A stretch of DNA of 64,000 nt, taken from Amyelois transitella. Lineage: Eukaryota > Arthropoda > Insecta > Lepidoptera > Pyralidae. Below the pieces are notes generated by a model that was given only the letters and a program-made list of their open reading frames with translations, was not told the DNA's origin and made no database searches. Positions 13,870-25,935 of this stretch are shown piece after piece. The stretch lies in NCBI RefSeq assembly GCF_032362555.1, contig NC_083515.1:4871001-4935000 (forward strand), written 5' to 3'. Within the stretch, counting starts at the first letter, position 1, and each line of letters starts with the position of its first letter. The position numbers and the translations under genes are program-made.

Positions 13870-13985
13870 TGCTTTTTGCTAGTTGCACTTTAAAGACGAG
13901 CTTGCTTCTCCGTTAGTTTACATCTGTGTTTTTCTTTTCTGTTTTTCTTTTTCTTATGGTGTAATAAAAAGTCTATCTATCTATC
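13870..13985 (+). repeat. LINE-like 3' tail with (TCTA)n end
   Basis: It shows pyrimidine-rich 'TTTTTCTTTTTCTTATGGTG', then TAATAAAAAGTC and (TATC)n. The reverse complement of a similar tail occurs at about 47536-47590. The shared order (tetranucleotide end, poly-purine block, repeat body) suggests a retroposon 3' end. The class is not determined. Confidence 0.5.
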
Positions 13986-14038
13986 TTGCTTGCGTTTGTC
14001 TAGGCTTGCTATCAGGAATCGAACATGCAGTCTAATTG

Positions 14039-14062
14039 CCGGCTGGAGAGTCGTCCAGCCGG
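14039..14062. repeat. 9-bp GC-rich hairpin
   Basis: CCGGCTGGA at 14039-14047 pairs with TCCAGCCGG at 14054-14062 across a six-base loop. It is short and has no poly-T context that would suggest a function. Confidence 0.5.
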
Positions 14063-14137
14063 TCCCTTTCACCTCAGAAATGTTATAAATCCACTTCGTC
14101 TGAACATCTAGCTTACTTAGATATCAAACAAACACAT

Positions 14138-14200
14138 ATTTACGGGGTAAACAGAGCCAGCAGACCCGAAAAGACAAAAGTTACGCTCAGCTGAAAGGTT
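14138..14200 (-). repeat. SINE-like repeat fragment
   Basis: It is a degraded minus-strand tail fragment: 'TTTACGGGGTAAACAGAGCC', then 'GAAAAGAC', then 'TCAGCTGAAAGG'. Confidence 0.5.
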
Positions 14201-14689
14201 ACTGTACTTAGATAAAAAAAAAACAAATTCAATAAACAAAGTACGTCCACGAATAATCGCACAACGTTTATTGATTTTTAAACATTTATTACCGATTTCA
14301 AACTTACAGGTATACACAACATAAAATCTAAGTCTGTTGGAACAACAACATCTTTGAAATTAATTTAACTGACCATTTTAGCTCTATTTTTTGTGCAAAA
14401 CTCCTGCTCATCAATTTAATGCTTGAAGAAAAATAAAGTGAACTGTGGATTAAAACAAACTATTTTCGTAAGAAGCAATGCTTAATTAGATGTTTAATTA
14501 TGTTTTACACTTTAAAACGCGCCAATTTCGATGTAAGTTCGACCGTTTCTAATTGTTTCATTTCACACTCAAAATTGCCAGTGTTTTTGCTTGGTAAAAA
14601 TCTATGGACATGCTTCAATGACATTTAATGGTTGTACTTAATGCGATAGATTACTGTAAACTCATAAACAAAATGTCAATTTTTGTGTA

Positions 14690-14832
14690 AGGCGATGGGC
14701 TAGCCTTTTACTATTTGAATCTCAATTCTATCATTAAGCTTAACAGCTGAACGTGGCCTGTCAGTCTTTTCAAGACTGTTGTGGCTCTGTCTACACCACA
14801 AAGGATATAGACGTGATTATAATATGAATGTA
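14690..14832 (+). repeat. SINE-like repeat, 3' half
   Basis: It starts at 'AAGGCGATGGGCTAGCC', continues through 'TTTGAATCTCAATTCTATC' and 'CTGTCTACACCACAAAGG', and ends 'GTGATTATAATATGAATG'. Confidence 0.75.
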
Positions 14833-15247
14833 TACTGTATACAAGTATTAACACAGCATAAAGCCTAATAAATAGACCGACAAAGGCCGTCGTATTATAG
14901 AATTTGTAATAATGTAAATAAAATAACAATAATATGAATTTGTGAGCGTTTCCTACTTATTTGCTATTATTATTGTAATACTGGAGTATTTGAAGATGAA
15001 TGGAAGTATTCCTATACTTGTTTCAAGTATCTCTCATTGTTGTAACAAGTAGGTACAAGGTATCATGCGTGACACGGTATTAAATACCTACATAATCTTT
15101 AAGGCCTTATCCTTGTTAGAAACGTTCCTATGCAAATAAATAATAGTTTAAAAAAAACTAAAAAACTACGCTTTTATTGCTAATCAAACTAAAAAATAGA
15201 AAATAAAAATTAATGACAAAGGAATTCAGTAGTAGCAAGTCGAACAA

Positions 15248-15527
15248 TCAGTTATAGTCAGTTGTAGTAGTAATTACCTCGGATTAAAATTATAACAAAA
15301 TTAAATTTATAAACAAAACAATTTAAATCAGAGTAAAAAGCGTGGGGTGCCTGATGTAGTAAATATTAAAATCATTCTATTAGCATATATTTATGACAAG
15401 AGAGTTATGAAAATGAAGTAAAATGCACCCCACGCTTTTTACTCTGATTTAAATTGTTTTGTTTATAAATTTAATTTTATTATAATTTTAATCCGAGGTA
15501 ATTACTACTACAACTGACTATAACTGA
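15248..15527. repeat. Long near-perfect inverted repeat, 103-bp arms
   Basis: The left arm is 15248-15350 and the right arm 15425-15527, with a 74-nt loop. Comparing the right arm with the reverse complement of the left arm by eye, I find one mismatch (in the 'TTAATTTT[G/A]TTATAA' region). The innermost ends are GTGGGGTGC and GCACCCCAC. Similarity stops sharply on both sides, and I see no terminal target-site duplication or transposase. It could be a foldback/MITE element or a hairpin-RNA source. No coding potential is evident. Confidence 0.85.
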
Positions 15528-15579
15528 TCAAGTTGATCAGACGTTTAGAAATCAGTGAAAATTAAGCTCAAAGATTCCG

Positions 15580-15580
<1 letters not shown>

Positions 15581-15610
<30 letters not shown>

Positions 15611-15616
15611 CATACA
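15581..15616. repeat. (TACA)n microsatellite
   Basis: About eight tandem TACA units lie 54 bp right of the long inverted repeat. The same tetranucleotide forms the SINE tails in this window, so this may be the remains of one. Confidence 0.85.
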
Positions 15617-16451
15617 ACCCAAGCTAATAAAAGCGTAGTAAAAACTATGTCTTACTATGACTCATAATTTAAAAAAAAAATGTTCAGTAATTTATACAAA
15701 ACTTTGTGTTTTATGTCATGATGGAATAAAAATTCTGCTATTTCGACCATATTTTTCGATACATTTAATTCCTCCAGTAATCGATCAAACTAAACATCAC
15801 GACTATTCGTTCTGTCTACGCCATAAGGAATAAATACTTCATTCAAATTTTTATAATCTTTTGTAAGCATTGTAATTTGTGATTATTTTATTTGAATTAT
15901 TTCAAAAAACCGTTTGTGTTTCGCTTGGTATTTAACGGCAATTAAACTAATCCGAGATCAATCGGCTTATATCGTCAATGTTCTAGTTAAATCACGTGGC
16001 ACGCCATCCTTGCGGTTTCAACGTGCGGAAAAAAAAACTTCGTGGGATTAGAATAGAATAGGCATTTGTTTTTCAATATGATGTTGTGTAACAAGCGTTT
16101 AGTCTATAATGAAAAATGAAATAACATAAACTTCTTTGTTACAATTGCTTTATTTATTTTTTTATCATAAATCGATTAAAGTAATTTAAAATCGATTAAA
16201 TAGGTACCTTAATAAACAAAATCATTTCATATTTCAATGTTATTATTATTTTTATCTTTTTTTATTCAGAACATTAGGTTATATATATATTATGTAGTTT
16301 ACGATGGACTAATTTAATATATGCATGCAGATCAAATCTCAATTAAGTATCTGATATGTTGTTACGACCTGATTTGATTCCTACAAAATACAAGAACGTA
16401 AAAAGGTGACTGATCTGCAACTCCTTATAGATATTTCATAGGAATACTTAC

Positions 16452-16473
16452 TTATATTTTGGTGTTCCGACAT
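16452..16473 (-). CDS. Candidate first coding exon of the SLC17-type transporter
   Basis: On the minus strand an ATG at 16473 opens MSEHQNI and is followed by a strong donor (A|GTAAGTATTCC) at 16452/16451. The exon is 22 nt, so it ends after one base of a codon. That is the phase required by the acceptor at 10197, where the next exon begins 'TA TTC TTC ATT CCA CAA CGA TGG'. Joined, the reading frame is 1491 nt (496 residues), a usual SLC17 length, with a short polar N-terminus before '[12 protein letters not shown]'. Against it: the intron would be 6.25 kb, the Kozak context is weak (T at -3), and so short an exon can occur by chance. Confidence 0.45.
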
Positions 16474-16578
16474 CGAGATAGCCAATTCAATGGGTACGTT
16501 ATTTTTATTATTATTTATTTGTATGTGTATTTATTTTATTCAACACATGATATTTTTTAAAGCTTTGCTCCAGTGGAT

Positions 16579-16655
16579 ACATACGTACATATAATCACGT
16601 CTATATCCCTTGCGGGGTAGACAGAGCCAACAAGCCAGTCTTGAAAAGAGTGATA
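16579..16655 (-). repeat. SINE-like repeat, 3' fragment
   Basis: On the minus strand the tail is near 16579 ('CATACGTACATATAATCACG'), followed by 'CTTGCGGGGTAGACAGAGCC' and 'GTCTTGAAAAGAGTG'. Confidence 0.75.
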
Positions 16656-16910
16656 TGTTACAACCACGTGGATAACATAATTATTTTTTAGCAAGAAAAT
16701 GCATATCTGTGTTACGTTAAATTGTGACCAGATTTTTTAAATAGCTATAATTATATCAAAAGATTCCTAGTGGAAATTTATGATTCCATTAAGAATCTTG
16801 TGATAGATAGGTACCTATGTCGAAGAATGAATCGTATTAGTCTAATCTATTTAAGCATCAAGTTAGTTATATTGCATTAAAATTTTGATGAAAAATATTT
16901 TAAAAGACTT

Positions 16911-17090
16911 TATCCCTTGCGGGGTAGACAGAGCCATTCAGTCTTGAAAAGACTGAAAGGCCAAGATCAGCTGATGTAATTGAGATTCAAATAGTATATA
17001 AACCAATCCCTTTCCCTTAGTCGCCTTTTACGACATTCATAGAAAACATATGGAGTGGTTCTGTTCTGAAGTGCCGGGAACCAAACGGCC
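16911..17090 (-). repeat. SINE-like repeat, internally deleted
   Basis: It is a minus-strand copy with 'TATCCCTTGCGGGGTAGACA', 'GAGATTCAAATAG', 'CCCTTAGTCGCCTTTTACG' and 'GTGCCGGGAACCAAACGGC'. The middle 'GATGGGCTAGCAACC' block is missing. Confidence 0.75.
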
Positions 17091-17736
17091 CAATAAATAC
17101 TACAATATACGAGTATATAACTACTAATTAAATCTCCCATATCGTAGGTACATATCGTAAAAACCAAAAATAAAATTCTTTGTCTGTTAAACTGTTGCCT
17201 AATATACCTTATTACTTAGAACTGAGTTTTGTATTGTATCTTTATTAATACTACAATGGTCTATGGCATCGATACATATTTAGATAATTCGCCCTTCAAT
17301 AGAATCCTTCAGCCAAATATGCATTGTTTATTACCCTTACATAATAGTTCTTAGTTACATTAGCTCCTTGTTTTACTCCTAATTAATTAAGACCTTCTGA
17401 AAGGCCGTAGATAGGCGATTTATTATCTTCAGATCAGGGAAGTCATTGAAATCATTGTTAGGTGTAGCATGAAAAACACTATAAGGATAAGTAGGAATTA
17501 TTCTACTTCCTAGAATCATTAATTTTTAAAAACTAAAGTGAAAACTTAGGAACCTTTTAACAAATCCAAGGGTCATGGCATAAAATAATGTAAGAAAAAC
17601 AAACATTTGTAAAAAAAATTGATACCTATATAGGGATTGCACTCCATGAGCTAATACAAATTATTTTACATAGTAGATACCTATTAATTAGATATTTCAT
17701 TTAAAATTATTTTATAAGTATAATAAATTTCAATAA

Positions 17737-17998
17737 TGCCGTGTGGTTCCCGGCACCAATACAAAAAAGAATTGGACCACTCCATCTCTTTCCCATGGAT
17801 GTCGTAAAAGGCGACTAAGGGATAGGCTTACAAACTTGGGATTCTTTTTTAGGCGATGGGCTGGCAACCTGTCACTGTTTGAATCTCAATTCTATCATTA
17901 AGCCGAATAGCTGAGCGTGGCCATTCAGTCCTTTCAAGACTGTTGGCTCTGTCTACCCCGCAAGGGATATAGACGTGAACATATGTATGTATGTATGT
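17737..17998 (+). repeat. Full-length SINE-like repeat
   Basis: The head is TGCCGTGTGGTTCCCGGCAC at 17737 and the tail 'TATGTATGTATGT' ends about 17998. All internal blocks are present, so it is a second good reference copy. Confidence 0.88.
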
Positions 17999-18689
17999 CA
18001 TTTCAATAATGTTTTGGTTTTAATCTATATTCAAGGCAAGCACAAATCAATTTTCTACTGTACCTAAATGTTATATTGGCATAAATATTTTTAATTTTGA
18101 TTAGTCAAAAGTCTCGTGGAATAAATATTATACCTAAGATTTTGAAAAACTAATGTCGTTTATTTCATTTCCGTTTTTATGAATTTAAGCGATATTCCAC
18201 TAAGTACCTACACAAACTTCCCTAATCGACATACAAGTAAAAATGTAATTTCCATACGAATCGTGACTTTGATCTTTTGGTACGTCAAAAGAAAACTGTT
18301 CATCATACTGAACATCTTTTGACACGAAGCGATTTTAAAATACCCACCTACCATATAATAATTTCGCCTGTTTCCTAAGGAGTAAGCAGATACTTTGTTT
18401 CCGTCAAAATGTGGATTAGCATGTTTTTCAAACTTTTAAAGAAACTATTTTCAAAGCGTCATACGTATGCTTTGCAATGCTTGGTATTGTGACACGAAAA
18501 CGTAATGAATTCGATTTATTCATTCCACGTGAGCAATACTGATCTGTTGTTGTGGGTCGGCAGCGGAACTAAACGGATGCAAAACCTAACTATTGAGGTA
18601 TTTTCAATTTATTGACTGCTTAAATGAATACCTGCACTCTATTTATTATTATTGTATTATATAGTTATTGTCCATCGTAACTGCCGTAA

Positions 18690-18865
18690 GACTAGTGTTA
18701 ACTCTAAGTTCACGTATTCTTCCGCCCGGAATTAGTCCCGTTTCATCCTTGGCTCTCTCTCTGGAAGTCAGGTTTATACACGCAACCACTCGCGGAACAG
18801 ACGAACAAACACTCCGCAGTCTTTGCAGGGGAACCTGCCCATATTGGATCATGGTTACACATCGA
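18690..18865 (-). repeat. Dispersed repeat with CCCCTGCAAAG core
   Basis: On the minus strand it has 'GTTCCCCTGCAAAGACTGCG', 'TGCGTGTATAAACCTGACTT' and 'GGATGAAACGGGAC'. Related blocks occur at 34598-34720 and 35560-35680. Frames on both strands are open across it (18649-18852 and 18668-18874), but this is explained by the repeat and not by a gene. Confidence 0.5.
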
Positions 18866-20030
18866 TTTTCCTGAATGTGCAGGTTATTTCGTGATGTTAG
18901 CTCAAGGTGACGTGTTACAGTATATTTTCAGAGGTCTCAGTTTGTTACAAAATAATTTAATTTTTCATTCAAAAATCAAAGAAACAACAAGTCCTGTTCG
19001 TACCGGCAGGGTTTAGAACTGACTAATATCATCACCATTTCTATATTTCTCCCAAAGTTTCCTTTAGACAACGTATACACTCGTAATAAATAAATAACAG
19101 TAAGGTTGTTTAAACCCAGACTTATGGACATTGATAGTTTAATCGCGATTAATCCTTTTTAAGTGTCTAAGCTTGATTTGGAAAAATTTCATTAAAAAAA
19201 ATTCCATTTCGTAATATAAGTGAAATTACGTTCAATACAAACTAATATGTTCTAAACTTAAATGGAAATATTTAAAAATCACTTTTAATTTGATAGTACC
19301 TAATGCAAAGCCGATACTGATAAAAAAGTCAGTCCTAATTTCAATTCAAACTTAAAATTATGAACATTATACATAATATTTTCAGAAATCATATTTTTGT
19401 TAAAGTTGAAACAAAAAATTATGAAAATCCTAATAAATTGCTCTTAGATTATATTTTTTTGATTGATCGTAAACACTGAAATTAATGATGAGCTGTAAAT
19501 TTAGGTATTGTATGCTCTATCTCTTGCACGTGCTGTTCATTTATGTTAAAAGTTATTTTGTTTCTCTATATAGGTATTAGGAATTTTACACTTTTGCTCC
19601 GGGAATCGCTACTGTAATTTCTAGAAAATAGACATATTCCAATGTGTTTATCTAATAATGAATTTATATACAACAAGGAAAAAAGAGTAAGCTCTTAAAT
19701 ATAAAAGGAAAAATACAACAAGAATTTAGTCTAAGGAAAAACTTTGTACAAAAGAGCACTACTTTTTTCTAAAGAAATTTCTTCCAGTATGCCAGTAAAT
19801 ATATTTACCTAATAACCGATATTTACTGGTATCTGTCTCATAAAAAAGTCTTAAGTATCGTCAAAAAAGGTATTTTTTTTTATATTAACTGTTTTAGTTT
19901 ATTTATTTACAAACCAATTATTTTATGTCCTTGATTATTTAATGGTAACTTGTTTTAATTTATTGTAATAACTTACGCTTAGACAAAAGTAACTGCCAAC
20001 CGCTCAACATGTTTACTATAAATTGACACT

Positions 20031-20225
20031 ACGATATAAAATCCACCAAAGTTCAGTTTTCACGTTCAATTCACTGGTGCAATGTAAACTTCACAATGTC
20101 ATATTTTCGCGGGCGTAAGTACGTACGAAATGCATTGGCTGCGTCTGCGCAAGCATCTCACGCCTTTACTCGACGTGCGCGCAACACGACAATGACGCGC
20201 CCGCGGCGACTAAACCTCTTATATT
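20031..20225. promoter_or_regulatory. CpG-rich block with upstream TATA-like sequence
   Basis: About 20100-20220 is GC- and CpG-rich ('CGCGGGCGTAAGTACGTACG', 'GACGCGCCCGCGGCGAC') inside very AT-rich DNA. A TATAAAA lies at 20035-20041, and a plus-strand ATG at 20097 is followed by a good donor (GGGC|GTAAGT) at 20114/20115. No downstream plus-strand exon was found. On the minus strand it could instead be the promoter of the transporter gene. It is a promoter by composition only. Confidence 0.3.
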
Positions 20226-22378
20226 CAACATCGCCGATCTGTTACACCAATAAGGGTGACATGCACTAAACAAATTCATCAATATTATATTTCCTGTTAC
20301 TTATGGGTGTAATAAATTAAAATTAAACGCGATTTTAAAACCAGTCCTCGATGAGGTCAAGTTCAGCGCATTTCAAACTACTTTACGTTCGCAATGTATA
20401 TAGTTATCATCGCTTTTGACACTATTGGTAAAGGTGAAAGTCGTTTGAACAGTTGTAACCGTTGCTCGTTCAAATAAATAAATAGCTCATGGAATATCTT
20501 GGAGTACTAATAATAAAAACACGTAAATATCAAATCCTTCGTTCGTTTTTCACCTTGCCCTGAACAATATTTGTATCCAGGACCTTTTGTCTCAGAAACA
20601 AGGACTCTTAACCTGCCCCACAGAGGCTGCGAAACTTTTAACCAGTCTATCTTGCAGATTTGTCGTGTAATGCATAATCTACTTTCGATGCAAGTTATAA
20701 AGCACGCAAATGAAGTAACAGTTATGTCAACAAGAATGGACGATTATCACACAACGCATGCAAATCCGATAGGAAAGTGACTCGATGACGTAGGTTCTCC
20801 CCTGCTATGAACTGTGATTTCATAATCTGTGTATTTGCTAAGCAAGCGTTCATGTATAAACATTGTTAAAGACATGAACATCTTGAACATGTAATAAATG
20901 TGGAATAATATATACATTTTTTTTTATTTGGTCAAGTACTAGAAAATAGTTTGTAAATGAATAAGAAGCATAAATATAAAACAAATATTTATTTAATGAA
21001 TTTTGTCTTTGTCATGAGACATTATTAACCTAAATAATTTTCTCCAAGAATGTGTTCAAAGTTATCAGCACATTACTCACATTCTTAAAAATATAAATAA
21101 AGATGTGTGTCCGTATTTTTAGCTTTACAAAGAACATCTATATATAAAAAAGGAAAAAAGGGACTACCCGACAAAATACAACCAAAACCAATGAAAAGAT
21201 AGCTGTAATTCGGATTATTAAATATTTTCAGTCTACCGTATGTGCCCTAGGGCTCTGCTGCTGATATACAGTATTTTTTGTAAATCAAGGCCAAATTTTG
21301 TTGAAATTTATTTTGGTCAATTTGGGTAAAATTAATAACCTTAACCTTCGTATTTCCCACGCAAACGAAGTTGCAGGCAACATCAATTTTACTAATAAAA
21401 GCAAAGTCCTGCGAAAATGATAGTAAATACAGTAAAACAAACAACGATAATAGTAGAAAAACAAAAATAGAGTAAAAAAGTACTTCTAGTGCGAGTCGGA
21501 CTCTCGCACCAAGGGTCCAGAAACATTACATTTTCATCAAAATAATCCCATGTCTCATAATCTACCAAAATCTACCCACAGCTCGATATAAACGACCCAG
21601 CATCTTAAGTAGCCTTTCGTAAAAAATAAATGATTAAGTATTTGATTATATTTAAGAAATAATGCGAGGCAAAGTTGATGTGATTTTTTGTTACCAGTGA
21701 GAAATTATGTTCAACATAATGCCTAAACTAGCCAAAATCGTTTTACATTGTAATTTAATGAATCCGGCCATTCTTCCTTTTGACGTATGACAATTTTGTC
21801 CCATAAAGATACGGTTCGGCTAGCTAAATTAAAGTAATGTTATTTCAGAAAGCATGTGCCCAATATTGACGTTATTTGATCTTAATCATATGTTTGATTG
21901 GGTTGACGGATTAATAGTAAACGTGAGGTCGTTGCTTCCTTTGTCTAAAAATATAATGGAGAGCATCATGGGCCTACAAAATATCTTTCAAGATAAAACT
22001 AAAAGTAAATATAGGTGTCCGTGATCTGAATTTTCAATATGAGAACGGAAGTGATAACATAACATTATACTAACTCAAAAGTTGCATTGTAGTAGGTTCA
22101 TTGACTGAGGTCCCTTTAATATTTGACTGTATTTTTTTTCTATTTCAATGCAATTCACCCTCTTCGGACCTTTGGATTGCAATAGTTTCATGACAAGTTT
22201 CAAATGTTTCTGAGCCTACTTTTGTATAAATAAAATATTACTGGTTAAGTTGTTTGTATAATTTTTATTGCTTAAAAATATACATATCTTTAAAACAAGT
22301 GGACTCAATTCCATAAAATCTAATGGTGTACTGAAAACCATTGGTTCAATACAATAGACAAGCATTAGTGTTTATAGA

Positions 22379-22480
22379 TACATACATATAATCACGTTTA
22401 TATCCCTGCGGGGTAGACAGAGCCAACAGTCTTGAAAAGACGGATAGGCCACATTCATCTGTTTGGCTTAATGATAGAGA
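22379..22480 (-). repeat. SINE-like repeat, 3' fragment
   Basis: It is a minus-strand copy with 'CATACATATAATCACG', 'CCCTGCGGGGTAGACAGAGC', 'CAGTCTTGAAAAGACGG' and 'GGCTTAATGATAGAG'. Confidence 0.75.
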
Positions 22481-24521
22481 TAACTATTGGATTGAAGAGT
22501 TCATAGATATCTATTGTAAATTGGGTAGTAAGTGTTGAAGAGTACAAATACCGGATTTAGTGTCTTTTGATATTTCTTACTAAGTAAAGCACCCATTTTA
22601 TCTACCATGTAACTGACTGATTTTTTTATGACAATTTTTTTTCTAAGTGACTTTCATAAAATCACTTGATTTTATGAATAAGTATTTAAAACTTACAAAT
22701 AAAACAACGAAGGCTGGAGTTGTATGGACCTTCAATCGTTTTTCTTTTGCACGTGGAAATTCGATAAGCAATAGAAGTAACGTAGCAAGACAGACAATTT
22801 AACATTTTCAACACAAAGTTTGTTTTAAAATACACATCATATTGTAATTAATGAACTACCTGACATTAATCCTGTAACCAAACTATTTTAAGCATTATTG
22901 CCAATTAATTCACTTCAGTTAATATTCGCAGAGTGGTCTTATTATAACTTGTTTGTGGATTATCAAAACCTGTAATAAACTCTAAAAATTAAATATATTT
23001 TACACATTCGTGTGACTATATGTAATTTGACATTAAAATTAATTCTATCTTACACGTTTTAAATAATTAACTTAGGTAAATAAAATAAAATGCAATACCG
23101 TGGCATATATCTATTCCGCTTCCCTTAGTCTATGTAAACATCATCGTGAATGAAATCAAGTCTTAGCAGCAAATATTTCCCTACATTTCGGACAAAATTT
23201 TGTTAATTAAACTGAATCTACGCAATCTCATTATTAATCAATTAACTTTGCTTTTAGTGACATAAATTACATTTTAATTTAATTACATTCAGTCCTATAT
23301 ACCTATTACATTTAGGTATAGATCTTCAAAAAAATAAAAAAATCGAAACATTTTCAAATGCGTTTTACCACAATGTAGGTTAATGTTAACAGTTCAAGAA
23401 CACGATTAATACGCAAGCAAGAAAACTCCTAAATCAGTTTTCTAATTGGCTATTCATTGAGCACGTGCTATTGAATAAACATAAACAGTTTAACGTATAG
23501 CACATAAGGCTCTCGCGCTTAAAGAGAAATTCCTGTCGCCGCACCTCGCAGGAAACTTCCACTGTCAACTACTGGTTTCTGCTGTGCGAGTACCTTTTTA
23601 CTAATATGAATATAGTTTTACGCATCAATAAATTAAACTTACGGCGATCTCTATGTAAATATTGTAATAATAAAAATGGCCTTTGTCTGTCGCAGCCTTT
23701 ACTTTTATATGAAAGTAACTAAAGTTTACTGGTTTTGCACTTTTGTCGAAGAAAAACTACTCGTACATTATTACTATAAATAAGTACTTCTGTGTAAGTA
23801 AAACTGATATGGTTTTCAAGATTGTAAATACATACTTACCTATTTTAATTTACTATGGCTTGTAGTGTTCAAGATTTTCCTGTTCACAACAAACGCAATA
23901 TAACTAAACTGTTTCTTATTTGGAAGCAATCATGACAACTACTTATTGTAAGTGGGGATTTTATATGTTACGGCGTGTTGGAAAGTCCCTCTGCATTCAT
24001 ATATGTCTTATCCTCAAAGGTTCTCACATTTTACCATAATTTAAACGAAAGAGTAGCTACGGAAATATTTTGCTTACTGTTATCAATCATCATTAAAGAT
24101 AATCACAAAAAAAAAATCATGCATTAGAGAGAAGATAACATTAAAAGAGAACTTATCAAACAGATTTTTAATTTATATTTATTTTTCTCTTGTTCTTCTT
24201 CAGCGTATATTCGCCACTTATCTCTATCAAAGGTTATTCTGGCCCAGATTATCCGACATAGTTTTTTATGTCGTCGGACCAGCGGGTAATTTAAACTTAA
24301 TGTTAGATATTTCATTAATAAGGAATAATGAGCGGAGGGCTTACATAATGACGGCACGCAGCCGAAATTACTGGTCACCTAAGCTGAAATTTGGAAAATA
24401 TATACCTTGGAGAGTAAAAGATGGCATTACGAAAGGACTTACTTACCAAAGTTTTCCCGGTACAAAATGAAAATTTACTTTATCTTCGCTTATAATTAAA
24501 AGTCTAGATAGGATTCATATT

Positions 24522-24665
24522 GTAGGCGATAGGCGAGCAACCTGTCCCTATTTAAATCTCAATTCCATTATGAAGCCATTCATCTGAATGTGGCTTTTAA
24601 TTTTTTCAAGGCCGTTTACTCTGTCTACCCCATAAGGGATATAAACGTGATTGTAATTGTATATA
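24522..24665 (+). repeat. SINE-like repeat, 3' half, with AT microsatellite
   Basis: It starts 'TAGGCGATAGGCGAGCAACC', then 'AAATCTCAATTCCATTATG' and 'CTGTCTACCCCATAAGGG', and ends 'ACGTGATTG'. A short (AT)n run at about 24660-24675 follows. Confidence 0.7.
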
Positions 24666-25729
24666 TATATATATGTATAATTAAAATTATTTAGCATTAA
24701 TTTAGTTCGAGGTACGTACTTTAATAATTCAATGTGACCAGAATAAGAAAAATTTGGGTCATTTACTATTTATCATAAAAAAGACACACAAAAAATATAT
24801 GACTTCATAAAAATGTCCGGCAGTGCCAGTTTCTCCTCATTTTAACTTATTACACAAAGGTTTTTTGTTTGGTAAAAAAAGAATAACAAGAAATATTTAC
24901 CTAATAGGTATAAGACGGAGTTAACAACTCCTATTTAGTACTCATGATTCAATGCGAATTTGAATGTAGCCAGATTCTCTATAAATTTTCAAGATTTGTG
25001 GCTTTAGACATCAGGGTCGGCTATGTAACCTTGCTACTGAAAGGAAATCGAAAGACCATTGATTCCAGCGGCTATTGTTGTGAAACGAGACTAGTTTGTT
25101 GCAAAATTTGTATAATCACCTGTACACAACGACGACAAAAACCGCTAAATATCGGTCACTGCAATTAATTGATTTACATTTTCTTGAATGTAGAAGAGCA
25201 GCATGAATTTCCTTAGTAAGTTCCTATTAAATTAGGTTCATCTGATCTCACTTACAGTCATAGGTAGGATGAAGCTAATTTTATGGCAACTAGTGAATAA
25301 GGTACATATATAAATTATAATTAAATTAAACTACTTTCATCTGTACACGATAAAAACAATGGATAATTAAAGTAGTGGCCTTAAACAAACTTGTCCGACT
25401 GGACAAAATAGAATGATAGATTTTGGACAGTAAAGAAGCGTGGTGGCGGAGGGTGCAACTGGGAACACGCAAAGATGAAATAGAATCAATCTCTCAGTTT
25501 ATTAATAACCATTGATGTAATGGTTCATTTATCCTGCCAGCAACACCGTTGGCCGAACACAAAGCAAACTGAATGATCCACAAACAATAGTATTATTTGA
25601 GTACTTAGTATACAAATACCGACAAGTCAAGAGGACAAATAAATCACGAGCAGCCATCCGGGTCCGGGAGTTTTTATAATTTTTTTATTATATATTTATT
25701 TAATGTAAATAAGGCGATCGATGACGACA

Positions 25730-25935
25730 AATAACCTATCTGAATCTCAATTTCATTATTGCTCAATGATTCTCTATTTAAATTTTCAAGCCATCAAGTT
25801 TTGCCAGAAACAAACCCGACAGAAAATCATTCCCTTCCACAGTCACATTCAGCTGGATGAAGTCATCCAGCTTAATGTGGTCTTTCTGTCTCGTCGCGAC
25901 TGTTGTCTCTGGCTACCCCATAAAATATAAAGATG
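25730..25935 (+). repeat. Highly degraded SINE-like repeat
   Basis: It retains 'CTGAATCTCAATTTCATTAT', 'CTGGCTACCCCATAAAATAT' and 'AAGATGTGA' in the family order. The intervening sequence has diverged. Confidence 0.4.

Larger units (their letters stand above)
10198..20030. other. Gene-poor interval: candidate long first intron plus repeats
   Basis: I see no protein gene here apart from the 22-nt candidate exon at 16452-16473. Listed frames are AT-rich and motif-free, or lie inside SINE copies (for example 16967-17167). Supported content is a set of SINE copies, a LINE-like 3' tail (13870-13985), a large inverted repeat (15248-15527), a CATA microsatellite and a dispersed repeat at 18690-18865. 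Confidence 0.55.

Noticed and set aside
18649-18874. Overlapping open frames on both strands near 18.7 kb as a gene
   Set aside because: The sequence belongs to a dispersed repeat family also seen at 34.6 and 35.6 kb. There is no protein motif and no splice partner.
24124-24378. A minus-strand ORF with Lys/Glu-rich start as a peptide gene
   Set aside because: It has no motif, no good start context and no splice sites.
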